Source: Rhodoferax sp. (GTDB taxonomy: Bacteria; Pseudomonadota; Gammaproteobacteria; Burkholderiales; Burkholderiaceae_C). Taken from it: a DNA stretch of 64,000 nt. Position numbers and translations under genes: made by a program. Shown in pieces: positions 27,080 to 38,195 of this stretch. The stretch covers positions 62,001 through 126,000 of the forward strand of contig NZ_JAUYQD010000062.1 in NCBI RefSeq assembly GCF_030697375.1, given 5' to 3'. The notes below the pieces were generated by a model, which saw nothing but the letters and a program-made list of their open reading frames with translations, had not been told where the DNA came from and searched no databases. Position 1 is the first letter of the stretch, and each line of letters opens with the position of its first letter.

Positions 27080-27441
27080 CGGCGGGACAGCACACGCTGC
27101 TGCGCTTCAGTCTGGTTTTTGTCTGGCTGGCCACCGCGCTGGTCAGCGTGTGGGAGTTGAATGGCCAGAGCAGCGCGGTGTTGCACGCGGCGGGAGTGCA
27201 CGACGCCTGGCTGGTGCGCAGCCTGGTGTGGTCGGGTGCGGGATTGGATGCCCTGCTGGGCCTGGCCCTGTGGCTGTACCCGCTGCACCGCACTTACCTG
27301 GCGGCGTTGGCGGCTATGCTGCTGATGACGCTGCTGGCCAGCGTGCTGGACCCCAGCCTGTGGTTGCACCCGCTGGGGCCGTTGACCAAAAATATTCCCA
27401 TGGCAGCGGCGCTTTGGATTCTTGCGAAAACACCCCCATGA
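27076..27441 (+). CDS. DoxX-like small membrane protein
   Basis: A 121-residue protein with four hydrophobic segments (about residues 8-25, 49-68, 73-93, 100-117). PLGPLTKNIPMAAALWIL near the C terminus is characteristic of the DoxX-like family. Molecular function is not established. It overlaps both neighbours by 4 nt (ATGA), so it is made with the upstream oxidoreductase and the downstream DUF2269 protein. Confidence 0.75.
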   Translation: MTAGQHTLLRFSLVFVWLATALVSVWELNGQSSAVLHAAGVHDAWLVRSLVWSGAGLDALLGLALWLYPLHRTYLAALAAMLLMTLLASVLDPSLWLHPLGPLTKNIPMAAALWILAKTPP

Positions 27442-27905
27442 ACACCTACCTGGTCATCAAATGGATTCACATTCTCTCCAGTGTGCTGATGGTGGGCACC
27501 GGCTTTGGGTCGGCCTATTTCATGTTTTTTGCCAACCGGTCCCAAAGCGTCGCAACCCAGGCCATTGTGTCGCGGCTGGTGGTCCGGGCCGACTGGTGGT
27601 TCACCACGCCCACCGCCATCATCCAGCCTGCCACCGGCTTGGTGATGGCCTACATGGCGGGTCTGCCTCTGTCCACGCCCTGGGTGGCACTGTCTCTGGC
27701 TTTGTTTGTGTTTGCGGGCCTGTGCTGGTTGCCGGTGGTGTGGCTGCAGATTCGCATGGCGGCCTTGGCGCAAGAAGCCGTGCGCTCTGGCACCGACTTG
27801 GCTGACACCTACAGGCGCTACGCGCGCAGATGGGAAAGCTTGGGTTACCCCGCATTTCTGGCCATGCTGGCCATTTTTTACCTGATGGTGACCAAACCGG
27901 TGTAG
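27438..27905 (+). CDS. DUF2269-family integral membrane protein
   Basis: A 155-residue protein with four predicted membrane helices. It begins YLVIKWIHILSSVLMVGTGFGSAYFMFF, typical of DUF2269, with conserved Trp and His residues in the first helix and RADWWFTTPTAIIQPATGL in the second. Function is unknown; the two small membrane proteins may act with the oxidoreductase encoded upstream. It starts in ATGA with the DoxX-like gene. Confidence 0.75.
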   Translation: MNTYLVIKWIHILSSVLMVGTGFGSAYFMFFANRSQSVATQAIVSRLVVRADWWFTTPTAIIQPATGLVMAYMAGLPLSTPWVALSLALFVFAGLCWLPVVWLQIRMAALAQEAVRSGTDLADTYRRYARRWESLGYPAFLAMLAIFYLMVTKPV

Positions 27906-27943
27906 CACGAAACCCTGGGGCGGCTTTGGCAAGCATGCAATTG

Positions 27944-27974
27944 TTGATACAAAAAAGTACAACTTCAATATGAT
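27944..27974 (+). promoter_or_regulatory. Sigma-70-like promoter of the solute-binding-protein / kinase operon
   Basis: TTGATA at 27944-27949 and TATGAT at 27969-27974 are 19 bp apart; AATATG two bases earlier would give 17. It is the only promoter-like pair in the 112-bp gap before the ATG at 28018. Confidence 0.4.
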
Positions 27975-28017
27975 GTGCCAGGCCCAGGCCTTCCAACGCT
28001 TCCCCCAAGGACTTCCC

Positions 28018-29457
28018 ATGCAACACCCCTCCCGTTGGGTCCGCGTCCCTTGCCCTCCCACCCTGCTGTGCCTGGCCCTCGTGGGACTGGCGGGCTGTGA
28101 TGCGCGCAAGGAAGCTGCACCGCCCCAAGCCAGCACTCCGGCGATAGCCGCTGCGCCGGCGGCAGCGGCCTTCGACCTGAAGCCTTGGCAGCGGGCCCAA
28201 ATCAACTGGCGCCAGTTCGAAGGCATCAACCTGACCGTGCTGGGCGACGCGCAGGGGGCATTTCAATCCCTGCAGCCCTTGTTACCTGCGTTTGAACAGC
28301 TCACCGGCATGAAGGTCGGACTGATCCTGATCCAACAGGAGGAAATGCGCAAAAAGCTGCGCACCGATTTGTCGTCCCATGGCGGCATTTACGACATCGT
28401 GCCCGAGGGCATTACCGACCTGGGTGAAGCCCACCATGCGGGTTGGCTGGAAGACCTTGGCCCCTACATGAAGGACTCGGCCATCACCGACCCGGTCTGG
28501 TTCAATTTCGCCGATTTCAGCCCCAAGGTCATCTCCCTGTGCCAGGTGAATGGCACACTGCTGTCCCTGCCCTTTGACTTCTCGGCCCCGGTGTTTTTTT
28601 ACCGCAAGGATCTGTTCACCAAATACAAAATTGCGGTGCCCGACACCTACGAAGAGGTGGTGGCCATGAAGAAGAAGCTGCAAACCGCCCTGGACACCGA
28701 CGGGCACCAGGACATGGCCGCCTTCACCACCCGCACCACGGTAGGCGCGGGGGACAACACCTGGACCATCATTCCGGCCATTCGGGCCTACGGCGGCGAG
28801 ATGTTCGATAAGCAATGGAAACCGATTTTCAACTCGCCGCAGGCCGCGCGCGCACTCTCCGTGTACCGCGACATGGTCACCGGCTACGGCAACCCCGCAG
28901 AATCCAAAACGCAGCACTTTGTGGAACAACGCCAGTTGTTTCGGGATGGCAAATTGGCCTCCGGCATCTTTGCCTCGCACATTTTTGACTACCTCAACGA
29001 CCCCAAGGAGTCCCGCATTGTGGGCCAATGGGATGCGGCGCTGCCGCCCAAGGGCCCCGCCGGGCGCTTCACCTCGCCTTGGGCCTGGGCCTTTGCCATG
29101 AACTCCGGCAGCAAAAACAAAAAGGCCGCCTGGCTCTTCATGCAGTGGGCGGCCTCCCAAGAGACCGCCAGCTTGCTCAGCGCCGGTGTGGGGCCTGCCC
29201 GCCGTTCGGTGTGGAAGCCCGACTATGTGGCCAAGCTCCAGGCGCCCGGACTGGCCCAAGCCTACACCTGGATTTTTGACAGCGGGGTGAACTCCCCGTT
29301 TCAAATGGGCGTGGCCGAGTTCCCGGATGCGGGATTGGAGGCCTCCAAAGCCTTTAGCGAGATTTTCTACGGTGCCCCCGTGCAAGCCACGCTGGACGAA
29401 GCTGCCAAAAAGGCAGAAAGAATCATGGCAGAAGGCCCCAGCCGCAAGGGCCTGTAG
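28018..29457 (+). CDS. Lipoprotein extracellular solute-binding protein (family 1)
   Basis: A 479-residue periplasmic binding protein like those of carbohydrate ABC importers. The N terminus is a lipoprotein signal with a lipobox in LALVGLAGCDA. The fold shows VLGDAQGAFQSLQPLLPAFEQLTGMKV near the start, LPFDFSAPVFFYRKDLF and TSPWAWAFAMNSGSKNKKAAWLFMQWAAS. I chose the ATG at 28018 (AGGA upstream) over one at 27970, because it puts the lipobox at a normal distance. No permease or ATPase gene is adjacent; a hybrid histidine kinase follows after 26 bp. It may therefore be a ligand receptor for that kinase rather than a transport component. Confidence 0.88.
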   Translation: MQHPSRWVRVPCPPTLLCLALVGLAGCDARKEAAPPQASTPAIAAAPAAAAFDLKPWQRAQINWRQFEGINLTVLGDAQGAFQSLQPLLPAFEQLTGMKVGLILIQQEEMRKKLRTDLSSHGGIYDIVPEGITDLGEAHHAGWLEDLGPYMKDSAITDPVWFNFADFSPKVISLCQVNGTLLSLPFDFSAPVFFYRKDLFTKYKIAVPDTYEEVVAMKKKLQTALDTDGHQDMAAFTTRTTVGAGDNTWTIIPAIRAYGGEMFDKQWKPIFNSPQAARALSVYRDMVTGYGNPAESKTQHFVEQRQLFRDGKLASGIFASHIFDYLNDPKESRIVGQWDAALPPKGPAGRFTSPWAWAFAMNSGSKNKKAAWLFMQWAASQETASLLSAGVGPARRSVWKPDYVAKLQAPGLAQAYTWIFDSGVNSPFQMGVAEFPDAGLEASKAFSEIFYGAPVQATLDEAAKKAERIMAEGPSRKGL

Positions 29458-29483
29458 GCGAGGGATAGCACCCTATACCAGCC

Positions 29484-32564
<3,081 letters not shown>

Positions 32565-32587
32565 ATCTTGAGAAAAAAGGAGACGCC

Positions 32588-33574
32588 ATGGATCCGAGAC
32601 TCCCAAAAAATCAAAAAAGTCCAAACAATCCCAAAACTCCCAGCACGCTGCCCAAACTACTGATCGTTGACGACAACCCTCTCAGCATTCAGGTGCTGTA
32701 TGACATTTTCAGTGAAGACCATGAGGTCTTCATGGCCAGTGACGGAGAACAGGCGCTGGAGTTTTGCAGCAGCCACATGCCCGACCTGATTTTGCTGGAT
32801 GTTTTGATGCCCGGCATCGACGGCCATGAAGTGTGCCGCCGACTGCAGCGCGACGAGCGTACGCGCGAGATCCCGGTCATTTTCGTCACCGTCCGCAGCA
32901 ACCCCGTGGAAGAAGCACAAGGGCTGCACTTGGGCGCGGTGGACTTCATCACCAAACCGGTGAATGCAGCGGTGGTACGGGCACGGGTACGCACCCACCT
33001 GCTGTTGCGGCAGATGTTGGAACAGGTGCGCAACATCGCATTCCACGACCCCTTGACCCAATTGCCCAACCGCCGCCTGCTCAGCGACCGCTTGAGCCAG
33101 ACCATGGCGCTCAGCAAGCGCAATGGGCGCCACGGCGCCATGATGTTCCTGGACCTGGACAATTTCAAACCCCTCAACGATGCACATGGCCACGAAGTAG
33201 GTGATTTGCTGCTGGTGGAGGTGGCGCAACGCCTCAAAAGTTGCGTGCGCGAGATCGACACCGTGGCGCGCTTTGGCGGCGATGAGTTTGTGGTGATTTT
33301 GAGCGATTTGGATACCGACAAAGCCCAATCCATGGCACTTGCATCGGTGGTCGCCCAAAAAATCCTGCTGGCCTTGGCGGCCCCCTATGTGCTGGATGTC
33401 ACGCTGGATGCCGCACCCACGGCCACGGTCGAGCACCGTTGCACCACCAGCATTGGCGTGGCCATGTTTATCAACCAGGACATCGGCCAGTACGAAATCA
33501 TCAAACGCGCCGATGCGGCCATGTACCAGGCCAAAGAGGCGGGGGGCAATGCCGTCCGGTTTTCCGAGCTCTAA
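32588..33574 (+). CDS. Response regulator with GGDEF domain (diguanylate cyclase)
   Basis: A 328-residue protein with an N-terminal receiver (about 24-140; phospho-acceptor Asp71 in LLDVLMPG) and a GGDEF domain. The active-site motif GGDEF is intact at residues 230-234, and RxxD (REID) five residues before it is a c-di-GMP inhibitory site. Phosphorylation should trigger dimerisation and c-di-GMP synthesis. The start at 32588 follows AAGGAG; the frame stays open upstream but overlaps the kinase gene. It is 23 bp downstream of the hybrid kinase, its likely phosphodonor. Confidence 0.95.
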   Translation: MDPRLPKNQKSPNNPKTPSTLPKLLIVDDNPLSIQVLYDIFSEDHEVFMASDGEQALEFCSSHMPDLILLDVLMPGIDGHEVCRRLQRDERTREIPVIFVTVRSNPVEEAQGLHLGAVDFITKPVNAAVVRARVRTHLLLRQMLEQVRNIAFHDPLTQLPNRRLLSDRLSQTMALSKRNGRHGAMMFLDLDNFKPLNDAHGHEVGDLLLVEVAQRLKSCVREIDTVARFGGDEFVVILSDLDTDKAQSMALASVVAQKILLALAAPYVLDVTLDAAPTATVEHRCTTSIGVAMFINQDIGQYEIIKRADAAMYQAKEAGGNAVRFSEL

Positions 33575-33584
33575 AATCGGGGGT

Positions 33585-34325
33585 GTGAACACCATACTGA
33601 ACATCTCCGCCTACAAATTCATCCCCCTGCCCGATGCGGCAGACCTGCAAAAAACCCTGCTGGGCCGCGCACTGGAGCTGCAGCTCAAAGGCACCATCTT
33701 GCTGGCCGAAGAAGGCATCAACCTGTTTTTGGCCGGCCCCGGCGAGGCCGTGCGCAGCTTTGTCGCCCAGTTGCACACCGACCCCCGCTTTGCCGACATT
33801 GCCCCCAAGGAAAGCTGGTCAGAAACACCCCCATTCAAAAAGATGCTGGTCAAGGTCAAACGCGAAATCATCCGCATGGACCACCCCACCATCCGCCCCG
33901 CCGACGGGCGCGCGCCCGCAGTGTCGCCCGCCACCGTGCGGCGCTGGCTGGAAGCCGGGGTGGACGATGCAGGCCGCCCGGTGGTGACCCTGGACACGCG
34001 CAACGACTTTGAAGTGGACGAAGGCACGTTTGACGGCGCCATCGACTGGCGCATCCGCAAATTCACCGAGTTTCCCCAGGCGCTGCGGGATCACCAGGCC
34101 GACCTGCAAGGCAAAACCGTGGTGAGCTTTTGCACCGGCGGCATCCGCTGCGAGAAGGCCGCGATTTTGATGCGCGAAGTGGGGCTGGAGCATGTCTACC
34201 AGTTGGAGGGCGGCATCCTCAAGTACTTTGAAGAAACCGACGGTGCCCACTACCACGGCGGCTGTTTTGTGTTTGACGAGCGCCGAGCGGTGGGGCCGGA
34301 CCTGGCCACCGTAGAAAAAGACTAG
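33585..34325 (+). CDS. Rhodanese-domain protein of the TrhO/YceA (UPF0176) family
   Basis: A 246-residue protein starting with GTG, 10 bp after the diguanylate cyclase stop. The N-terminal acylphosphatase-like domain (ISAYKFIPLPD...GTILLAEEGINLFLAG) and the rhodanese domain with catalytic Cys in SFCTGGIRCEKA match UPF0176. It is shorter than the canonical paralogue at 53246-54208 and lacks its C-terminal Cys-rich extension. It may be a tRNA hydroxylase paralogue or a sulfurtransferase. It ends 4 bp before a convergent gene. Confidence 0.82.
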   Translation: MNTILNISAYKFIPLPDAADLQKTLLGRALELQLKGTILLAEEGINLFLAGPGEAVRSFVAQLHTDPRFADIAPKESWSETPPFKKMLVKVKREIIRMDHPTIRPADGRAPAVSPATVRRWLEAGVDDAGRPVVTLDTRNDFEVDEGTFDGAIDWRIRKFTEFPQALRDHQADLQGKTVVSFCTGGIRCEKAAILMREVGLEHVYQLEGGILKYFEETDGAHYHGGCFVFDERRAVGPDLATVEKD

Positions 34326-34329
34326 CCGA

Positions 34330-35163
34330 CTAACGCAGCACCACGGGCGCTGCCGCCGCCAAGCCTGCGCGCCCCAGCCAGGCAAACACCGAATCCACCG
34401 TCACGGTTTCGATGTGGCTGCTGTAGCGCTTCTCGTTGGGGTGGTCGTCAAACGCCACATTGGCCGATGACACCCGTGCCCCCAGCCGGGTCAAGGCGCT
34501 GATATTGAGCACCGTGGGCTGGTAACCCTGGTTTTGCAGCCAAACCTGGGCCTGCTGGCGGCTGCCACCCGGCCCCACCATCTCGGGCGCCAGGGCCAAG
34601 GCCAGAGTCTCGATCGCCCATTGGTTGGACTGCTGGTATTTTTGCCCCCACACATAGGCCACCATGCTATAGGGCTTGTGGTGCAACCGCACCGCACGCG
34701 GCTCGTCCCGCAACAGCGCCAGCAACTGGTCCTGCACGGCAGGGGTGGGCACCACCCAGGCCGCTTCGTACTGCCACAGGTCGTCCAAGAAGAATTCGCC
34801 CAGGCCCTGGCGGTAAATCGCCGACTCGGCGGTGCCACACTGGTTGAGCTTGTGTAACACCCGCCAGACATGGCCGCCCTGCCCGTCGGCCTGCTGGTAG
34901 GCAAAGCCCAGATGGGAATACCGCAAGCCATATTTGCTCAAGTCCTGCCCGGCACGCGCCAGCACCACCACCTTGGCACCACTGGCATCCAGCGCCTGCA
35001 GGGTGCGCACGGCCAGGTTCAGGGAGCGCTCCACCGTTGGAAGCGTGAGGGTTTGGGGTTCGGCACAGGGGCGCCCGGCATGGGCGGCTGGAGCACCCAG
35101 CAGCACCGCCATGGCCATGGCTGCGGCCCCCACCCACCGGCGGGGCAAGCGCGGGGACTTCAT
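34330..35163 (-). CDS. DUF2145-family secreted protein
   Basis: A 277-residue protein with a signal peptide (basic MKSPRLPRRW, hydrophobic AAAMAMAVLLG, likely cleavage after AAHA). The mature part has GLRYSHLGFAY, GTAESAIYRQGLGEFFLDDLW, MVAYVWGQKYQQSNQWAIETLA and a C-terminal FDDHPNEKRYSSHIETVTVDSVF, which I recognise as DUF2145. His/Cys/Asn residues in conserved positions suggest an enzyme-like, papain-fold protein, but no activity is established. It overlaps the start-side neighbour (35160-35618) by 4 nt, so the two are co-translated. Confidence 0.78.
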   Translation of the reverse strand: MKSPRLPRRWVGAAAMAMAVLLGAPAAHAGRPCAEPQTLTLPTVERSLNLAVRTLQALDASGAKVVVLARAGQDLSKYGLRYSHLGFAYQQADGQGGHVWRVLHKLNQCGTAESAIYRQGLGEFFLDDLWQYEAAWVVPTPAVQDQLLALLRDEPRAVRLHHKPYSMVAYVWGQKYQQSNQWAIETLALALAPEMVGPGGSRQQAQVWLQNQGYQPTVLNISALTRLGARVSSANVAFDDHPNEKRYSSHIETVTVDSVFAWLGRAGLAAAAPVVLR

Positions 35164-35618
35164 GGGGTGACGCGGCGGTTGTGCAACAGGGCGCGCCCGA
35201 TCTCATTGGGAACAAAGGCGATGACGGTGCCCGCCACCGACAGCACCACACCGGCCGCGATGATGCCCACGCTCACCACCGTGCCTGCGGCGGTGGAGAC
35301 ACCTTCCACCGCCTTGCCCAGCACTTCCACACTGGCGCGCGCGCCGTCCGATGCCCGCTCCAGAACATACACCGTGCCGTGGGCCGAGAGTTCCACACTC
35401 TTGACCACCAGCACGGCGCCCGCCGTGGAGAACGCCACCGGCACCGCCACCACCGCCCCCGCCACTGCGCTGCTGCCCACCACCACCGAAGCCAGTGGCA
35501 TGGCGGACACCGCGCTCAAGGCGGAGGCGTCGGTCTTGGCTTGCGCCTCAAAAGAGGCCATAGCCCCCGCAGATACTGCGCAAGCAGCTATCAAATATGT
35601 AGCAAAAGTGGTTTTCAT
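35160..35618 (-). CDS. Small secreted Ala/Val-rich protein whose signal peptide is encoded by a dispersed repeat
   Basis: A 152-residue protein of unknown function. Residues 1-26 form a signal peptide: MKTT, a hydrophobic core FATYLIAACAVSAGAM, then a cleavage site near EAQA. Codons 4-20 coincide almost exactly with a copy of the dispersed palindromic repeat (35571-35609), so the export signal appears derived from that repeat. The rest alternates hydrophobic Ala/Val/Gly stretches with a short charged segment (LERASDGARASVEVLG) and could associate with a membrane. I prefer the ATG at 35618 (AGGG upstream) to 35633. It overlaps the DUF2145 gene. Confidence 0.7.
   Translation of the reverse strand: MKTTFATYLIAACAVSAGAMASFEAQAKTDASALSAVSAMPLASVVVGSSAVAGAVVAVPVAFSTAGAVLVVKSVELSAHGTVYVLERASDGARASVEVLGKAVEGVSTAAGTVVSVGIIAAGVVLSVAGTVIAFVPNEIGRALLHNRRVTP
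35571..35609 (-). repeat. Dispersed palindromic repeat, copy 4 (encodes a signal peptide)
   Basis: On the plus strand TAGCCCCCGCAGATA, CTGCGCAAGCA, then GCTATCAAATATGTAGC and AAAAGT: a nearly consensus copy in reverse orientation. It lies inside the minus-strand CDS 35160-35618 and encodes residues 4-20. Confidence 0.85.
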
Positions 35619-35698
35619 GGGAGCCCTGTACAAAGGAAGTCGATGCCAATGGACATCTTACCAACGCACCCAGCCCCCCCCAAAGACTACCCGCGCGA

Positions 35699-36253
35699 CT
35701 ACCCGCGGAACTTGGCGGCGACTTCGGCCACGCGCTGGCCCAGCAAACGCGCGGTTTCCAGATCACCCGGCAGCATTTCGGCTGCGGAGGCGTCGGAGGG
35801 CGACTGCGCCATGGCACCAGCGAAGGAGCCCACGTAGTTGACATCGTTGCGCTGCGCGGCCTTGCTGTTGGCAGGCATCAGCGCGGTGCCGGCCCAAATG
35901 CCGCCTTGCTGCATGGCCAGGGTGAACAGGTAATGCAGGGTGGAGTGTTTGTCGCCGTTCATGGTGGCGCTGTTGGTGAAACCGGCAAAGACCTTGTCTT
36001 TCCAGGCCAGGCTGAACCAGGGCTTGCTGGACGCATCCGCAAATTTCTTGAACTGCCAGCTGACGCTGCCCATGTAGGTGGGCGAGCCCATGATGATGGC
36101 GTCGGCGGCATGCAGGGTGGCCCAGCCGCCATCGGACACATTGCCGTCCGCGTCAATGGCGACCAACTCGGCACCGGCGCCGTCGGCCACCGACTGCGCC
36201 ATGCGCTGGGTGTGGCCATAACCGGAATGAAAAACGACTGCTACTTTTGCCAT
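35699..36253 (-). CDS. Flavodoxin / WrbA-like NAD(P)H:quinone oxidoreductase
   Basis: A 184-residue flavodoxin-fold protein. It begins MAKVAVVFHSGYGHTQRMA, the FMN phosphate-binding loop, and has IIMGSPTYMGSVSWQFKKFAD and VFAGFTNSATMNGDKHSTLHYLF, as in WrbA-type flavoproteins. It probably reduces quinones or similar acceptors in the cytosol. The start at 36253 has GAGGAG upstream; an earlier ATG at 36328 would overlap the pirin gene. It follows the pirin gene by 31 bp in the same operon. Confidence 0.85.
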   Translation of the reverse strand: MAKVAVVFHSGYGHTQRMAQSVADGAGAELVAIDADGNVSDGGWATLHAADAIIMGSPTYMGSVSWQFKKFADASSKPWFSLAWKDKVFAGFTNSATMNGDKHSTLHYLFTLAMQQGGIWAGTALMPANSKAAQRNDVNYVGSFAGAMAQSPSDASAAEMLPGDLETARLLGQRVAEVAAKFRG

Positions 36254-36284
36254 GGAAATGCTCCTCGATAGGGTTTTAAAAAAA

Positions 36285-36986
36285 TCAGGCTTGCAGATCA
36301 AACACCAACACTTCGGCGTCTTTTCCATGGGCCAGGGTAATCAGGCTTTCGCCTTCCAGCAGCGCAGCATCACCCGTGGTGAGCTTGACGCCATTGACTT
36401 CCAGTTCGCCACGCACCAGGTGCACGTAGCCCTTGCGTTGGGGCTCCAGCGCCAGTGGTGCGCTTTCGTCGCCGTCGAACAATCCGCCATACAGCCGGGC
36501 ATCGGCATGGATCAGCACCGAGCCTTGCCCGCCATCGGGCGAGGCCAACAGGCGCAAACGGCCCTGCTTTTCGGCGGTGGTGAAGCTTTTTTGCTCGTAA
36601 CCCGGCTCGATGCCCCGCACATTGGGTTCAATCCAGATTTGCAGCAGGTGGGTGGTCGCGTCGGGTGCATGGTTGAACTCGCTGTGCTGCACGCCCCGGC
36701 CCGCACTCATGCGCTGCACATCGCCCGCCGGGATGCCCTTGACATTGCCCATGCTGTCCTTGTGCGCCAGTTCGCCGGCCAGCACGTAGCTGATGATTTC
36801 CATGTCGCGGTGGCCGTGGGTGCCAAAGCCCATCCCGGCGGCGATGTAGTCGTCGTTGATCACCCGCAGGTTGCCCCAGCCCATGTGCTTGGGGTCGTAG
36901 TAGCCGGCAAAAGAAAAGCTATGGTACGACTTGAGCCAGCCATGGTCGGCGTAGCCGCGGTCATTGGATTTGCGTACGGTCAGCAT
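36285..36986 (-). CDS. Pirin-family protein (YhaK/quercetinase-like)
   Basis: A 233-residue bicupin. It begins MLTVRKSNDRGYADHGWLKS, typical of YhaK-type pirins, and carries metal-ligand motifs GTHGHRDMEIISYVLAG and GVQHSEFNH. Related proteins oxidise flavonols or act as redox sensors; the substrate here is unknown. The start at 36986 is preceded by GGAG. It is the first gene of a pirin-flavodoxin operon divergent from a LysR gene, which probably controls it. Confidence 0.88.
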   Translation of the reverse strand: MLTVRKSNDRGYADHGWLKSYHSFSFAGYYDPKHMGWGNLRVINDDYIAAGMGFGTHGHRDMEIISYVLAGELAHKDSMGNVKGIPAGDVQRMSAGRGVQHSEFNHAPDATTHLLQIWIEPNVRGIEPGYEQKSFTTAEKQGRLRLLASPDGGQGSVLIHADARLYGGLFDGDESAPLALEPQRKGYVHLVRGELEVNGVKLTTGDAALLEGESLITLAHGKDAEVLVFDLQA

Positions 36987-37139
36987 AGAAACTCCTTCTC
37001 GGTTGGGGGAAGCCATCTGGCTCTAGCCAGTCGTACTTCCTGCGTTGCATGGATTGAATTTTGAACCGGGCCGTGGTTTTTACGGTCCATCCTGTTTGAT
37101 GGCATCATTCAAATAATTTCAATTTACACCCCCTGTTCC

Positions 37140-38081
37140 ATGCAAACTCCACGCGATGTTCTGACCCCCGATGCCTTGGCCATGCTGCAGGCCATCGCCC
37201 TGTCCGGCAGCTTTGCCGCAGCCGCCCGCGAGATGGGCATGGTGCCCAGCGCCCTGACCTACCGGGTGCGCCAGATTGAGGATGCGCTGGACGTGCTGCT
37301 CTACGACCGCAGCGCGCGCCAGGCCAAGCTGACCCCGGCCGGGGCCGAGTTGCTGCGCGAAGGCGGTCGCCTGCTGACCGAAATCGATGCCGTGGCCAAC
37401 CGGGTCAAACGCGTGGCCACCGGCTGGGAATCGGTGCTCACCATCGCGGTGGACACCATCATCTCCAAGCCCACCATGATGGAGCTGTGCGACAGCTTTT
37501 TCAGCCTCGCGCCACCCACCCGCATCCGCCTGCGCGACGAGGCCCTCTCGGGCACGCTGCAGGCGCTGACCTCGGGCCAGGCCGACCTGGCCATCGGCAT
37601 CACCCCCGACGCAGCCACCCACACCGGCATCCACAGCAAACCCCTGGGCACCGTCAGCTTTGTGTACGCGGTGGCCCCCCACCACCCCCTGGCCAACGCC
37701 CCCGAACCATTGAGCGACGACACCATCCAAAAACACCGCGCCGTGGCTGTGGCCGACTCGGTGCAGCGCGGGGATGGCCTGACCTTTGGCCTCTTGGGCG
37801 GACAGGACGTGTTCACCGTGGCCAGCATGGGCGCCAAGCTCGACGCCCAGTTGCGCGGCCTGGGCGGCGGCAACCTGCCGCGCTGCATGGCCGACAGCTA
37901 CATCGAAACCGGCCGCCTGGTGGTCAAGAAAACCGAGCGCCCGCAACGCCAGGTGGCCATCGCCTACGCGTGGCGCGGCGGCAAAGCCACCGAGCAGGGC
38001 CGCGCCCTGCAATGGTGGCTGCAACAGCTCGACAGCGCCACCACCCGCGCGGCCTTGCTGGAGCAACACCGCGGGCCGTGA
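37140..38081 (+). CDS. LysR-family transcriptional regulator
   Basis: A 313-residue LysR regulator. The winged helix-turn-helix lies at about residues 10-70 (LAMLQAIALSGSFAAAAREMG, then SALTYRVRQIEDALDVLLYDR), and the effector-binding domain follows from about residue 98. Divergent transcription from the pirin/flavodoxin operon across a 153-bp gap suggests direct control of that operon, probably in response to an oxidant or quinone-like signal. The effector is unknown. Confidence 0.93.
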   Translation: MQTPRDVLTPDALAMLQAIALSGSFAAAAREMGMVPSALTYRVRQIEDALDVLLYDRSARQAKLTPAGAELLREGGRLLTEIDAVANRVKRVATGWESVLTIAVDTIISKPTMMELCDSFFSLAPPTRIRLRDEALSGTLQALTSGQADLAIGITPDAATHTGIHSKPLGTVSFVYAVAPHHPLANAPEPLSDDTIQKHRAVAVADSVQRGDGLTFGLLGGQDVFTVASMGAKLDAQLRGLGGGNLPRCMADSYIETGRLVVKKTERPQRQVAIAYAWRGGKATEQGRALQWWLQQLDSATTRAALLEQHRGP

Positions 38082-38195
38082 GCGCGGCCCGGCAAAGCAA
38101 GCACCTATCGGATGGAACTGAATCTGGAATAAGTGCTCCGGTGCGCGCAAAGTGTATAAAGCGAACACGAACAATAACTTTTGGAGCACGTACAC

